Below, piece after piece: positions 50,849 through 60,511 of a stretch of DNA of 64,000 nucleotides; the first letter of the stretch is position 1; each line of letters starts with the position of its first letter. The DNA is from Burkholderiaceae bacterium DAT-1 (GTDB taxonomy: Bacteria > Pseudomonadota > Gammaproteobacteria > Burkholderiales > Chitinimonadaceae). The notes beneath the pieces were generated by a model. The model ran no database searches, had not been told where the DNA came from, and was given only the letters and a program-made list of their open reading frames with translations. The position numbers and the translations under genes were made by a program. The stretch lies in contig JAHRBI010000001.1 in the NCBI GenBank assembly GCA_019084025.1, forward strand, positions 248,001-312,000, read 5' to 3'.

Positions 50849-53557
50849 TTAGTTAAAGTGGTACTCCCCGCCCACCGAGATTTGCCGCCCATACGGGGTG
50901 AAGTTGCCTACCGGATAGAAGGGCCAACCCGCCGAGTCATCACGCTTGGTGATGTTGAACAGATTATTGACCGTCACCGATACACTCGCACGCTTGCTGA
51001 TTTCATAGCCCGCACTGCCATTAAACAGCCATGTGGCAGGCAATGAGCGCTTGCCAGCAGCATTGGAAATTCGGCCATACAGATTGCCAGCCAGCGCAGC
51101 ACGCCAAGCCTGATTCGACCAAGTCAGCGTAGTTGTCAGACGCGACGGCCAGTCGGTTGCCCCCTCTGCATGCAACAGATCCTGAGCGTCGTCACCGGCA
51201 AACTGACGATAGGTATGCGTCAGCACCCGCGAATAGCGTACCTGGGTGGCAAACCGGCCCAATTCTTCAGTGCGCCAGCGATAGTTGGCATGCAGATCAA
51301 TTCCGCTTGTGACTTCATCGGCCGCGTTGATCGGATTGACAAAAATATTGGTAATTACATTAGGCTGGAACGTAGCATCAGCCGGATTACGCACAATGCG
51401 TCTGAAGATATCCTGACACTGGGTCGATGTGGCGCTCAACTGACCATTTCGGCATTGCGCCTCCTGATGCAGCAACTGCCCGGCATCCAGATTCGTCACT
51501 TCGTCATTGATCTGAATCTTCCAGTAATCAAGCGAAACGTCCAATTTGCTATTTGGCGCCCAGACTACACCCAGCCCCCACGACTGGCCATTTTCCGGCT
51601 GCAAGTCCTTGTTCTTGGTTTGGGTATAATTTGCACCCGGCGAATAATTGGCGAACTTGCACTTGGACAGCGGTTGGCCTGCCAGCTCGCAGCGGTAATA
51701 ATCGGTAGTCGAGGCATAGTAACCATTCACCTGACTGGCAAAGGTGTAATTCATATCCGGTGCGCGGAAGCTGGTTGCGTAATTTGCGCGCAGTAGCAGC
51801 GATGAGCTTGGCCGGTATTCCAGACCACCATTCGATGTGAATTTCCCGATACGCGTATCGGCAAATGCATAGCGATCATAACGGCCAGCCAGCGTGCCAG
51901 TCAGCTGACTCAGGATCGGAATGTTGAACTCCGCACCCAGCGCATAGCGGGTACGTGCGCCACTCACATAGTTCGACTTGCTGTTGTTATAGAACACCCC
52001 CTGCGCCAACCTTGGATCAGCGGCATTCACATAGCCCTGCTGACCGAGTTCTCCCACTGTCGCGAGCGTGAGTGGCCCGGCAGGCAGATTCAGCAACTCC
52101 CCGGTTGCCGACAGGCTTGCAGTCTGGTTCCAGCTCTTGTTTCTGGCTTCACTCTGACCTGTCAGCGCATCAAACTGTGTCGTAGTGACTGGCGTATAGA
52201 ATTGCTTGGGATCGGGTGCATAGATTGAAACGCCGCCGCTGGTCGTACCCAGTTTGGGGCCGAGGAAAAATTCATCCAACCCTGTCAGAAATCGCGGCGT
52301 ACGCGCACGACTATCGTAGCCTGATGCTGCGTAGACCGCGTCATAGTGCCAGCCGCTCTGCCCCAACCTGCCACGCGACCCCAGTGCCACGTTTAAGCTG
52401 GTATCCGCCCAGCGGCGATTCCAGCGCTCAGCACCGCCGATTTCTTCCGGGGAAAACTGTTTAGCCCATTGTTCAATCTTGCCGGTATTCTGATTGAGGA
52501 AATACCGCTTGTTAGGTGCAGATGATACCCATGAGACAGTGCTGGTATTATTTTCAGTGACGTTGCGCCCCAGTTGAAGCTCGGCGAACACTGTATGATC
52601 GGGATCGAGTTCATAGGTCACGCCCGTGAATCCGCTCACACCCTGCTTTTGCGTTTGCAGTGTCCAGTAGGTCGGTCGTAATTTGCCGGTGCCACAATAG
52701 CTCCCACCTTCACCGTCCTGAATCGTTTGCACACTGCCATCAAATGTCCTGGAAAATGCGCCACACACGGCATCCAGACCGTAGTTCACACCCTTGTTTA
52801 AATCTACGCGCTTCAAGGTCGAATAAGGGTCGCTACCATCGAGCGTGGTATCAGCCATGAATGCCCGATCCTTACTCCACAGCATGGCACGTCGATTCAC
52901 ATCAAAAGCATACACGACACTCAAATGATCGGCATTTAGGCCACCGCTGAGTGCCACTTTCGTATCCCTGCCACCACCGTCTTGCAAGCTGCCGGTTCGT
53001 GCCGAAATATCCAATCCGGTCACACGCTTTTTCAGAATGATATTGATCACACCTGCTATCGCATCAGAGCCATAAATCGCAGATGCCCCGCCATTGAGCA
53101 CCTCGACTCGGTCAACCAGCCCTGCCGGAATATCAGACAGATTTACGAAATTTACTGTTCCCTGATATGCGATCGGATAGTCGCTCAGACGGTGACCATT
53201 GAGCAGTACCAAGGTATGGTTAGGCCCCAATCCGCGTAAACTCACCGCATTGGCAGCTGGCGTAAATGTATTGCCATAGTCATCGCCTTGAACAAAGCCG
53301 GTGTTCTGCGTCAGGTTATTTAGCGCGTCGAATACGCTTTTGTAACCCTGTTGCTCAATTTCTTTGGCTGTCAGCACGGTGACGCTGGTTGGCCCTTCTT
53401 TATCAATTCGGGCGATTCGCGATCCGGTAACGACAATCTTTTCCGAGCGGGCAGCATCAGATGACGCCGGCGCATCCTCGGCAGCCCATGCGAGCGAGGA
53501 GAGTGTGGCAAGTGCCAGAACAACTTGGGATGTAATTCTTGTATGTGTATGTTTCAT
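50849..53557 (-). CDS. TonB-dependent outer membrane receptor
   Basis: 902 residues. Signal peptide at 1-26 (SQVVLALATLSSLAWA), plug domain at about 40-175 (KIVVTGSRIARIDKEGPTSV, VSLRGLGPNHTLVLLNGHRL, VEVLNGGASAIYGSDAIAGV), then a long beta-barrel ending in NFTPYGRQISVGGEYHFN. The penultimate residue is Phe and the last is Asn, whereas a terminal Phe is usual for barrel assembly. The plug belongs to the group with a GSRI/VTGSRI N terminus seen in receptors for plant or peptide substrates. The ligand cannot be named. No TonB or ABC gene is adjacent. Two Cys pairs occur in extracellular loops (for example AVCGAFSRTFDGSVQ and YYRCELAGQPLSKCK). Confidence 0.94.
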   Translation of the reverse strand: MKHTHTRITSQVVLALATLSSLAWAAEDAPASSDAARSEKIVVTGSRIARIDKEGPTSVTVLTAKEIEQQGYKSVFDALNNLTQNTGFVQGDDYGNTFTPAANAVSLRGLGPNHTLVLLNGHRLSDYPIAYQGTVNFVNLSDIPAGLVDRVEVLNGGASAIYGSDAIAGVINIILKKRVTGLDISARTGSLQDGGGRDTKVALSGGLNADHLSVVYAFDVNRRAMLWSKDRAFMADTTLDGSDPYSTLKRVDLNKGVNYGLDAVCGAFSRTFDGSVQTIQDGEGGSYCGTGKLRPTYWTLQTQKQGVSGFTGVTYELDPDHTVFAELQLGRNVTENNTSTVSWVSSAPNKRYFLNQNTGKIEQWAKQFSPEEIGGAERWNRRWADTSLNVALGSRGRLGQSGWHYDAVYAASGYDSRARTPRFLTGLDEFFLGPKLGTTSGGVSIYAPDPKQFYTPVTTTQFDALTGQSEARNKSWNQTASLSATGELLNLPAGPLTLATVGELGQQGYVNAADPRLAQGVFYNNSKSNYVSGARTRYALGAEFNIPILSQLTGTLAGRYDRYAFADTRIGKFTSNGGLEYRPSSSLLLRANYATSFRAPDMNYTFASQVNGYYASTTDYYRCELAGQPLSKCKFANYSPGANYTQTKNKDLQPENGQSWGLGVVWAPNSKLDVSLDYWKIQINDEVTNLDAGQLLHQEAQCRNGQLSATSTQCQDIFRRIVRNPADATFQPNVITNIFVNPINAADEVTSGIDLHANYRWRTEELGRFATQVRYSRVLTHTYRQFAGDDAQDLLHAEGATDWPSRLTTTLTWSNQAWRAALAGNLYGRISNAAGKRSLPATWLFNGSAGYEISKRASVSVTVNNLFNITKRDDSAGWPFYPVGNFTPYGRQISVGGEYHFN

Positions 53558-53892
53558 TTCTTTACCTTTGAAACCGTTTCCCGGTAGCGAATTGCTGCCG
53601 TCTATCCAACGGGCTGCCGGCGCATGCCTGTTTCAGCCGTCGTATCGGGGAAACGAAATGTAACAAATACACTTTATCCCAATAAATAATAAAAGATGTG
53701 GAAATAGAAACTTCTAGATATATAGATCCCCATCATATTCAAGCGACGTCTTCGGAACAGGGGCACATCTCAGTTGCGAGTCTGACCGACTGCCCGCGTT
53801 ATCCGCTTTCGTCAGTTAGCTGTTAGCTGCCCACCGTAAATGGAGCTAAGCTAAACAAGGCGTCGGAAAATCCTGGCCGACCATTCGTCGGG
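53558..53892. other. Divergent control region, TonB receptor and Hpt-HD gene
   Basis: 335 bases without a gene. The receptor starts from the minus strand at 53557; the Hpt-HD gene starts at 53908 on the plus strand. The middle part (53660-53730) is AT-rich and could hold the two promoters. No clear Fur box is seen. Confidence 0.5.
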
Positions 53893-53907
53893 ATGCGGGC
53901 GGACAAG

Positions 53908-54981
53908 ATGCAAGCAATCGAGCTTGACCAATCACTGATCCAGGACGTTCTGGACGAATTTGACGAGCACCTTGCCGGGCTCGCGAATGATTTGCATGCG
54001 CTTGTGCAGTCACCGCTGGCGGCTGATAGCGTGGCCAGTGCTTTCCGCCGGATTCACACGATCAAGGGCGACTTTGGTTTCTGCCGCGCTCACCCGTACG
54101 AGCACTTTGTTCATACACTTGAAAATACCTTGCAGCGGATTCGCTCCAAGGAATTGATCTGCAGCGCGGTCATAGCCGAGGCCATTCTGCAAAGTCTGGA
54201 AGAGATTCGCAGACTAGCCGATATCTTTCCAACCCTGAGTGGGCAAGATGAGGTGCCTGAACCGAATCCCAGGCTGCATGATCTGGCGCTGAAAATGGCC
54301 AGCGCAGATACTCAGGCACGTGCAGATGATCATGCACGCACGCTGTTGCTCCTGCTGCACGGACTACTGGAGGATGACCCGCCTGCGCCCCCCGACTTGC
54401 CCGAGGCAGCATTTGCGCATGCGTTGTCGATGGGGCACATGCTAAATGGCTGGCTGGAAACCCGCTTCGGGGGGGCATGGATAGGCAGAAGTGCGTTCAT
54501 TGCAGATGCTGCGCTACACATTCAGCGTCACCATCCAGCTCACATTTCCTCGCAATCACTGATACTTGCCGGCTGGTGGCACGATACCGGTTTGCTGGCT
54601 ACCTCCGGTACACCAGCCACCAGTCTTCCCGACGATCACCAGCAATTTGCACCGATGCATGCGGCGCACGCTGCACAAGCCTTACTTGCCTTGAATGGCG
54701 AATGCAGCGACCCCGCCACGATCATTCGCGATCATCACGTCTGGGCAAATGGGAAATCACCCCCTCGCCTCACTCACGACGCGCCTCATCCGGGTGCCCT
54801 GATTCTTGCCTGCGCGGACGAACTCTACCATCGGACAAACGGTACACGCGGCGATGCCTTTCGCCGTGGTGCACTACGCACGCTGTTTGATCTGAGCGCA
54901 GGGCTTGAAACCCGGCTAGATAGCGCGACGCTCCGCGCTTTTGAATGCGCACTCCCCGACCTCATCAGCCTGTACGCCTGA
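53908..54981 (+). CDS. Hpt domain fused to an HD-like domain
   Basis: 357 residues from ATG 53908 (an in-frame ATG at 53893 adds five). The N-terminal Hpt domain spans about 1-105, with the phosphoacceptor His50 in FRRIHTIKGDFGFCRAHPYE, an intact Hpt signature. The C-terminal half resembles a degenerate HD/HD-GYP phosphohydrolase: LAGWWHDTGLLAT (HD pair), HAAHAAQALLALNG, and IIRDHHVWANGKSPPRL. The HHxxxxG-type signature is only partly present. No receiver domain, kinase or diguanylate cyclase gene is nearby, so its phosphate donor is unknown. A link between phosphorelay and nucleotide signalling is inferred from the domains. Confidence 0.82.
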   Translation: MQAIELDQSLIQDVLDEFDEHLAGLANDLHALVQSPLAADSVASAFRRIHTIKGDFGFCRAHPYEHFVHTLENTLQRIRSKELICSAVIAEAILQSLEEIRRLADIFPTLSGQDEVPEPNPRLHDLALKMASADTQARADDHARTLLLLLHGLLEDDPPAPPDLPEAAFAHALSMGHMLNGWLETRFGGAWIGRSAFIADAALHIQRHHPAHISSQSLILAGWWHDTGLLATSGTPATSLPDDHQQFAPMHAAHAAQALLALNGECSDPATIIRDHHVWANGKSPPRLTHDAPHPGALILACADELYHRTNGTRGDAFRRGALRTLFDLSAGLETRLDSATLRAFECALPDLISLYA

Positions 54982-55019
54982 CTCAACGGGCTCGATGCTG
55001 TACATATGTATCCAACATG

Positions 55020-55078
55020 CAAAATGTTACATACATAAAAACATCTGACACATCAAATGTTTATCTGGTAACATTTTG
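55020..55078. repeat. Long-arm inverted repeat upstream of the DUF535 gene
   Basis: CAAAATGTTAC (55020-55030) and GTAACATTTTG (55068-55078), perfect over 11 bases with a 37-base interior that holds a second dyad, AAACAT (55039-55044) and ATGTTT (55057-55062). It ends 55 bases before the start of the gene at 55134. Confidence 0.65.
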
Positions 55079-55133
55079 TCACACAAATTCGTTATAACTA
55101 CTCAAACAGCTTACTGAGCTGCCGCTACGTACG

Positions 55134-56123
55134 ATGTCAGACCTCACCCTTGCATGCCTGTCGCCGATCGATGTCGACACGCTATCGCACCAGATTTGCC
55201 AGCCTCACCGCGTGGCCACCATTTCCCCTCTGCAAGCGCTGGGACGGGCAGTCAGGGCAGTTGCATCTATTGATACGAAGCGGAAATACAGCCGTACAGC
55301 GCGATTCCTCAGCAAATGCATATGCCGTCCCAGAGCGTCGGTCCGCTGGTTAACCGATTTATACCAGTCCGGTATGGGCGATTTGGTGCATTTGCATCCA
55401 CGCCTGCTGCTCAAGCCGTATCGCCCCTACATAAATCGGCAAAACACGTTCCATCTGCGTGCGCATACCATTCGCAGCCACTATCAGATGGCCATCCGGC
55501 TGATTTCGCCCCGCTTTGTTGTACAGATGCTCGTGGGTGAAACCCTTCAACTGGCCAAGATTCAGGGTAAGACAGCGGATGCTGCATTTGAACTCGTGCT
55601 CACCCGAACCGATATGTTCGATCGTGAGGGAGAGTTGGTGCTCACACTGCGTACGGCAGACACACACCTCATTGTCTATCGTCTGGTATTTAGTCTGGGA
55701 ACAAGTGCAGCGGGTAAGCAAGCGCTGGTAGTTGGCTGCTTACAAGGACCCAAGCACGAAGGCGCTCGCGACACGGTCAAGCATGCGACCAAAGCCTTGC
55801 ATGGCATTCGCCCACGCAACCTGCTGGTAGATGCGCTCTACAGCATCAAGCGTGCATGCGGGATTCAGGAGATTCAGTGTGTCTCCACGGCTGCCCGGGT
55901 CTTTCAGGGAGAGTCAGTCCATGCAGATTACGATGCGGTATGGACAGAGGCGGGTGGCGTTCTGCAACAGGATGGCATGTTCCGCTTACCTGCAAACTTG
56001 ATTCACGATATCAGCCACGTCCCCAGCAAGCATCGTGCTGAATATCGACGCCGTATGACGCTGCGCGATACACTGGATCGGGACATTGCAGCCCAGCTTC
56101 GCAGCTGGCAAACGTCCCGGTAA
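55134..56123 (+). CDS. DUF535 (VirK/YbjX-type) protein
   Basis: 329 residues, cytoplasmic. The DUF535 family pattern is clear: GDLVHLHPRLLLKPYRPYIN, RAHTIRSHYQMAIRLISPRF, then LVVGCLQGPKHEGARDTVKHATKALHGIRPRNLLVDALYSI (split motifs) and the C-terminal PSKHRAEYRRRMTLRDTLDRDIA. Enterobacterial VirK/YbjX members are linked to virulence and antimicrobial peptide resistance and controlled by PhoP; whether that holds here is unknown. The dyad at 55020-55078 is a candidate operator. The gene converges with the antiporter gene, one base between the stops. Confidence 0.9.
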   Translation: MSDLTLACLSPIDVDTLSHQICQPHRVATISPLQALGRAVRAVASIDTKRKYSRTARFLSKCICRPRASVRWLTDLYQSGMGDLVHLHPRLLLKPYRPYINRQNTFHLRAHTIRSHYQMAIRLISPRFVVQMLVGETLQLAKIQGKTADAAFELVLTRTDMFDREGELVLTLRTADTHLIVYRLVFSLGTSAAGKQALVVGCLQGPKHEGARDTVKHATKALHGIRPRNLLVDALYSIKRACGIQEIQCVSTAARVFQGESVHADYDAVWTEAGGVLQQDGMFRLPANLIHDISHVPSKHRAEYRRRMTLRDTLDRDIAAQLRSWQTSR

Positions 56124-56124
56124 G

Positions 56125-57405
56125 CTACACGCGCTGCATTCGGCGGATCAACACACTCAATACGGGTGGGGTGACCAGCGTCGTCAGCACCATGACACCG
56201 ACCACCACACTATAAATCGCGGGTGTCAGCACACCGAGTGACAAGCCAATGCTGGCGAAAATCAGCCCCACTTCGCCGCGTGGTGCCATCCCCCAGCCAA
56301 TCAACCAGCGATTCACACCCGATCCTGCTACCGCGCCGGCAGCCACCTTGCCCAGTAATGCGGCAAGCGTCAGGCCCAAGGTCACCAGCAAGGTTTGTAC
56401 ATCGGCAAATACATGCAGATCAACCTGCATGCCGGTCAGCACAAAGAAGAGTGGTCCAAGCAGAAAGCCGAGCGGCTCGACCATGTGCATCATGCGATGC
56501 TTGGCCGCTTCATTCGATTCTGCTGCTTCAAAGGGCTTCACTACAGCGGCATCCAGCACCAATCCCGCAGCAAACGCACCGACAATGGCGGCGAGACCGG
56601 CCAGATCAGCCAGCCAGGAAAACCCTAGGCAGAACGCCATGATCACGGTGAATTGCATGGATGCGCCACCATGCACCCGCGCCATCAGCGCAGAGACACG
56701 CGGTGCAAACCACTGCCCGATCATGAAAAACACCGCCAGAATGGCGAACGCCTTGGCAGAGAGCAGGCCGATCTGGGCGATATCCACCGATCCCTTGATG
56801 GCCAGCGCCGATACCACCGCCAGAATGATCAAGCCGAGAATATCGTCGATGACCGCAGAACCCAGAACGATGCGAGCCTCCTGGCTACTCAGCATCCCCG
56901 CATCCTTGAAAACCCGTCCGGTGATACCAACCGAGGTCGCGGTCAGTGCCGCACCAAGAAACAAATAGGAAATCGTGGAGGCCCCTGGTAACAGCCATGG
57001 CCCTACCAGCGCGGCACCGATCAGAAAAGGCAGAACCACGCCCACACTGGCAACGGAAAACGCTCGTAAACCTACGGCGCGCATCGCTTTGAGATCAGAT
57101 TCCAGCCCCACCTGAAACAGCAGGATCACAAGACCCAGCTCACCGAGAAACTGCAACACGCGATCACCTGCGATAAAGCTCAGCGAGGGCAGCCCGACCA
57201 GTACCACGTTGCCAAGCAGCATGCCTGCAGCAAGCTCACCCAGTACAGCGGGTAAACCTAAACGCTCCACGAGGCCAGACAGACGAGCGAACAGCAAAAG
57301 CATGGTCAGCCAGAGGAACTGGCTGGCCGTTTCATGCGATCCGGAAGCAAAAACAGGCAGCGCGAACGCCGCCAGGAAAAGGGGCAGCCATTTGCGCAGA
57401 GACAT
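56125..57405 (-). CDS. Cation:proton antiporter, CPA2 (Kef/NapA-like)
   Basis: 426 residues with an N-terminal signal-like helix and about 12 more transmembrane segments. Typical CPA2 sequence: LGLPAVLGELAAGMLLGN, LGELGLVILLFQVGLESDL, SVGITGRVFKDAGMLSSQEARI, VLGSAVIDDILGLIILAVV (the ion-binding DD pair), and MAPRGEVGLIFASIGLSLG near the C terminus. There is no C-terminal TrkA-N (KTN) domain, unlike Kef proteins, so it is closer to the NapA/GerN type (Na+ or K+/H+). It follows ppx by two bases and is probably cotranscribed with it. Confidence 0.93.
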   Translation of the reverse strand: MSLRKWLPLFLAAFALPVFASGSHETASQFLWLTMLLLFARLSGLVERLGLPAVLGELAAGMLLGNVVLVGLPSLSFIAGDRVLQFLGELGLVILLFQVGLESDLKAMRAVGLRAFSVASVGVVLPFLIGAALVGPWLLPGASTISYLFLGAALTATSVGITGRVFKDAGMLSSQEARIVLGSAVIDDILGLIILAVVSALAIKGSVDIAQIGLLSAKAFAILAVFFMIGQWFAPRVSALMARVHGGASMQFTVIMAFCLGFSWLADLAGLAAIVGAFAAGLVLDAAVVKPFEAAESNEAAKHRMMHMVEPLGFLLGPLFFVLTGMQVDLHVFADVQTLLVTLGLTLAALLGKVAAGAVAGSGVNRWLIGWGMAPRGEVGLIFASIGLSLGVLTPAIYSVVVGVMVLTTLVTPPVLSVLIRRMQRV

Positions 57406-57407
57406 GC

Positions 57408-58904
57408 TTACTCCCAGCGGGAAAAACTATCGGATAGATCGAGTCGCCAGCCCGCATCACGCCAGGCTTCGGCTTCCTGAATCAGCGCCATGTGACTGAG
57501 CGGGTTGTCATCAATCCAGGAATCAGAGGCTTCGATACGGAAGCCATTTTTGACACCGGTGAGCACCAGAGGGGGCAAGGGACGATCCATTCGGCTGCGG
57601 TTGAGAATAGCCGCCAGACGGAGTGCCAGGATCTGTGCCATCGCTTCCATCGGCACATGCGCACCGAGTTTACGGATACCGCCACGATGCGCGAGCACCA
57701 GTTGTGCCAGTTGTTGCTGTTCGCGATTGGAGAAGCCCGGCATATCGGCATTTTGCAAAATATAGGCCGAGTGCTTATGGTAGGCAGTATGCGCCACCGA
57801 CAGGCCAATTTCGTGCAGACGTGCCGCCCATTCCAGCATTTGCATGCGCGGCATGGGGTCGATGCCCATATTCACCGCCAGTTGCTGCCAGTAGGCCAGT
57901 GAGGCCTGCGTCACGCGCGCTTGCTGCGCTTGCTCGACACCATACACACGCGTGAAGCGATCAACGGTAATATCACGCAGATCGCGATGATGGTGGCGAC
58001 CAATCAGGTCATACAGTACGCCATCACGCAGCGCACCCAGCGTGATCGACATATTGTCGACCCCTAGCTCGGCAAACACTGCGGCCATAATGGCAAACCC
58101 ACCCGGCAGCACCGGACGGCGATCGGGTCGCAACCCATCCAGCTGCACCTTATCCAGATGTCCTGTGCGGATCAGAATGGCGCGTAAACGCTCAAGCCCT
58201 TCCCGGCTGATGCCCGATGCGCTCAGACCATTTTGTTCACAGATATCTGACAGCGAACGCGCCGTACCGGAGGTTCCGATTGCAACCTGCCAGTGCTCGG
58301 GCGAAAACTCCGTGGCAATGCGCTGCAGTTCGGCTCGCGCGGCCAGTTCGGCATCACGGAAACCTTCCTTGGTCAGTTTGCCATCCGGAAAGAATTTCAT
58401 GCTCCAGCTGACGCAGCCCATGCGCAGGCTCTCGGTTTTGTGCGAGTCGTAGCCCTGACCAATGATAAATTCAGTGGAGCCGCCACCGATGTCCACCACC
58501 AGCCGGCGATCGTCATTGATGGGGAGACTGTGTGCTGCGCCTATGTAGATGAGGCGGGCTTCTTCACGCCCAGCGATCACTTCAATCGGAAATCCTAGCG
58601 CAGCCTCAGCGCGCGGCAGGAAATCACCCGCATTTTTGGCCACACGCAGCGTATTGGTGGCGACAACGCGCACCGCATCCTCATGAAAGCCGCGCAGACG
58701 CTCGCCAAAGCGGGACAATGCCGCCAGCGCACGTTGCTGGCTGGCATCATCCAGCCGGTTGTCCTTGCTCAGGCCTGCCGCAAACCGCACGGTATCCTTA
58801 AGCGAATCAAGCGGATAAATCTGGTTGTCTTCAACGCGTGCAACTTGCAGGCGGAAACTATTTGAACCCAGATCTACTGCGGCAATGGTTTGGTGAACAG
58901 TCAT
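57408..58904 (-). CDS. ppx: Exopolyphosphatase / guanosine pentaphosphate phosphohydrolase
   Basis: 498 residues from ATG 58904 (MTVHQTIAAVDLGSNSFRLQ). The N-terminal two thirds are the ASKHA-type Ppx/GppA core: AAVDLGSNSFRLQVARVE, AGREEARLIYIGAAHSL with the catalytic Glu, DIGGGSTEFIIGQG, and MGCVSWSMKFF. The C-terminal third is an HD-like helical domain (AARLHEIGLSVAHTAYHKHS). Hydrolyses polyphosphate from its ends. phoU lies 108 bases upstream on the same strand, so phosphate signalling and polyphosphate turnover genes are side by side; the phoU terminator separates their transcription. Confidence 0.96.
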   Translation of the reverse strand: MTVHQTIAAVDLGSNSFRLQVARVEDNQIYPLDSLKDTVRFAAGLSKDNRLDDASQQRALAALSRFGERLRGFHEDAVRVVATNTLRVAKNAGDFLPRAEAALGFPIEVIAGREEARLIYIGAAHSLPINDDRRLVVDIGGGSTEFIIGQGYDSHKTESLRMGCVSWSMKFFPDGKLTKEGFRDAELAARAELQRIATEFSPEHWQVAIGTSGTARSLSDICEQNGLSASGISREGLERLRAILIRTGHLDKVQLDGLRPDRRPVLPGGFAIMAAVFAELGVDNMSITLGALRDGVLYDLIGRHHHRDLRDITVDRFTRVYGVEQAQQARVTQASLAYWQQLAVNMGIDPMPRMQMLEWAARLHEIGLSVAHTAYHKHSAYILQNADMPGFSNREQQQLAQLVLAHRGGIRKLGAHVPMEAMAQILALRLAAILNRSRMDRPLPPLVLTGVKNGFRIEASDSWIDDNPLSHMALIQEAEAWRDAGWRLDLSDSFSRWE

Positions 58905-58963
58905 AATGAAATTATATGCGGCGCTCAAGACGCCATTGTCGGAACCCTGACCTGAAAACACAA

Positions 58964-58984
58964 GCCCCCGCACACGACGGGGGC
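58964..58984 (-). terminator. Terminator of phoU
   Basis: GCCCCCG (58964-58970), loop of seven, CGGGGGC (58978-58984); on the minus strand TTGTGTTTT follows. It lies 28 bases after the phoU stop. Confidence 0.75.
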
Positions 58985-59012
58985 CTGATTTTGCCAACCA
59001 AACTGATCAAGA

Positions 59013-59714
59013 TCAGCCCAGCACCTCGCGTTCGAGCATTTCCACGGAAGAATGACGGACATCCTTCCCTTTGACCAGATACACCACATATTCGGCGATA
59101 TTCTTGGCATGGTCACCCACACGCTCGATTGCTTTAGCAATGTCGATGATTTCCAGCGCCAGCGTAATCGTACGCGGATCTTCCATCATGAAGGTGATCA
59201 GCTGACGCTGAATCGCATTGAATTCTTCGTCCAGTTTCATGTCTTCACGTGCAACCTGCACCGCTACGCTGGAATCCATGCGGGCAAATCCATCCAGCGC
59301 AGTATGCAGCATATTGGTTGCCAATTCAGCCTGATAGGTCAGATCCGACAAACGCGGCACGCTGATACGGCCGTTTTCGGCGATCTGACGGGCGCGGCGG
59401 ACAATTTTCACGGCCTTGTCGCCAATGCGCTCCAGATCATTGATCACCTTGATCACGGTCAGCACCATACGCAGATCGCTGGCCGCAGGCTGACGACGGG
59501 CAATGATGTGTACGCAGACATTATCGATGTCCATATGCATGGCATTGACCTGCGTTTCGGTCTCGATCACCTTGGCAATCACTTGGGGATCACCCGCACC
59601 AATCGTGCCGATTGCATCGCGGAATTGCTCTTCGACCAATCCGCCCATGGCCATCACTTGCGCGCGAGCCGATTCAAGATCGGCATCGAACTGCTTGGAA
59701 ATATGTTCAGACAT
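59013..59714 (-). CDS. phoU: Phosphate signalling complex protein PhoU
   Basis: Negative regulator of the PhoR/PhoB system, acting with the PstSCAB transporter. 233 residues in two tandem PhoU repeats, each a three-helix bundle with a metal-binding E/DxxxD motif: HISKQFDADLESARAQVMAMG and VTVIKVINDLERIGDKAVKI (first repeat), then LALEIIDIAKAIERVGDHAKNIAEYVV (split across the second). Length and motifs are normal. The pst genes are not next to it, which is less common. It is followed by a terminator and then ppx. Confidence 0.96.
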   Translation of the reverse strand: MSEHISKQFDADLESARAQVMAMGGLVEEQFRDAIGTIGAGDPQVIAKVIETETQVNAMHMDIDNVCVHIIARRQPAASDLRMVLTVIKVINDLERIGDKAVKIVRRARQIAENGRISVPRLSDLTYQAELATNMLHTALDGFARMDSSVAVQVAREDMKLDEEFNAIQRQLITFMMEDPRTITLALEIIDIAKAIERVGDHAKNIAEYVVYLVKGKDVRHSSVEMLEREVLG

Positions 59715-59813
59715 CCTGCTGTTCTCCTGTCGTCAACCACGACTCTGCCAGTTTGCACCGGCCCACGCCAAGATGCTAGCGCACTCGTATGACAAAAAAA
59801 TGTAACAGTTTGA

Positions 59814-60470
59814 TTACTTCAGGGTTTTGACACCGTCCGGCGTACCCATCAGGAACACATCGGCACGGCGACGGGCAAACAGCCCATTGCACACGACACC
59901 CACGATTTGATTGATTTCACCTTCCAGCTTGGCAGGCTCGGCAATCTGCAAACCGTGCACATCGAGAATAATATTGCCGTTGTCAGTTGTGAAGCCTTCA
60001 CGCAACACCGGCTGACCACCCAGCTTCACCAGCGCACGCGCCACCTGGCTGCGCGCCATCGGGATCACCTCAACTGGCAGCGGGAACGCCCCAAGAATCT
60101 TGACCAGCTTGCTATGGTCGGCAATGCAGATAAACTTGTCTGCGACTTCGGCCACGATCTTTTCACGGGTCAGTGCACCGCCACCGCCTTTGATCATGTG
60201 CATGAATTCATTGATTTCATCTGCACCATCCACATAGATCGGCATTTTGTCGATGCTGTTCAGATCAAATACCGGAATGCCATGCGACTTCAGGCGTGCA
60301 GCAGAGGCTTCGGAGCTCGCCACGGCGCCTTCAATGCGACCCTTGATGGTAGCCAGCGCATCGATAAAGTAGTTGGCCGTCGAGCCAGTACCGATACCGA
60401 CGATGCTGTTATCTTCCACATACTGAATTGCTGCTTCGGCCGCAGCCTTTTTCATTGCATTCTGATCCAT
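59814..60470 (-). CDS. rpiA: Ribose-5-phosphate isomerase A
   Basis: Interconverts ribose-5-phosphate and ribulose-5-phosphate. 218 residues from ATG 60470 ([20 protein letters not shown]). Motifs: [63 protein letters not shown] (active-site DGADE, KGGGxAxxxEK), and [20 protein letters not shown]. All catalytic residues (Asp81/84-type, Lys94-type, Glu103-type) appear intact. It lies between marC upstream and phoU downstream, with a 41-base gap to marC's end and 99 bases to phoU's start. Confidence 0.97.
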   Translation of the reverse strand: MDQNAMKKAAAEAAIQYVEDNSIVGIGTGSTANYFIDALATIKGRIEGAVASSEASAARLKSHGIPVFDLNSIDKMPIYVDGADEINEFMHMIKGGGGALTREKIVAEVADKFICIADHSKLVKILGAFPLPVEVIPMARSQVARALVKLGGQPVLREGFTTDNGNIILDVHGLQIAEPAKLEGEINQIVGVVCNGLFARRRADVFLMGTPDGVKTLK

Positions 60471-60511
60471 GGTGTTCTCCTCCGTTGCGGCCAAAAACGC
60501 GATTATACCGG

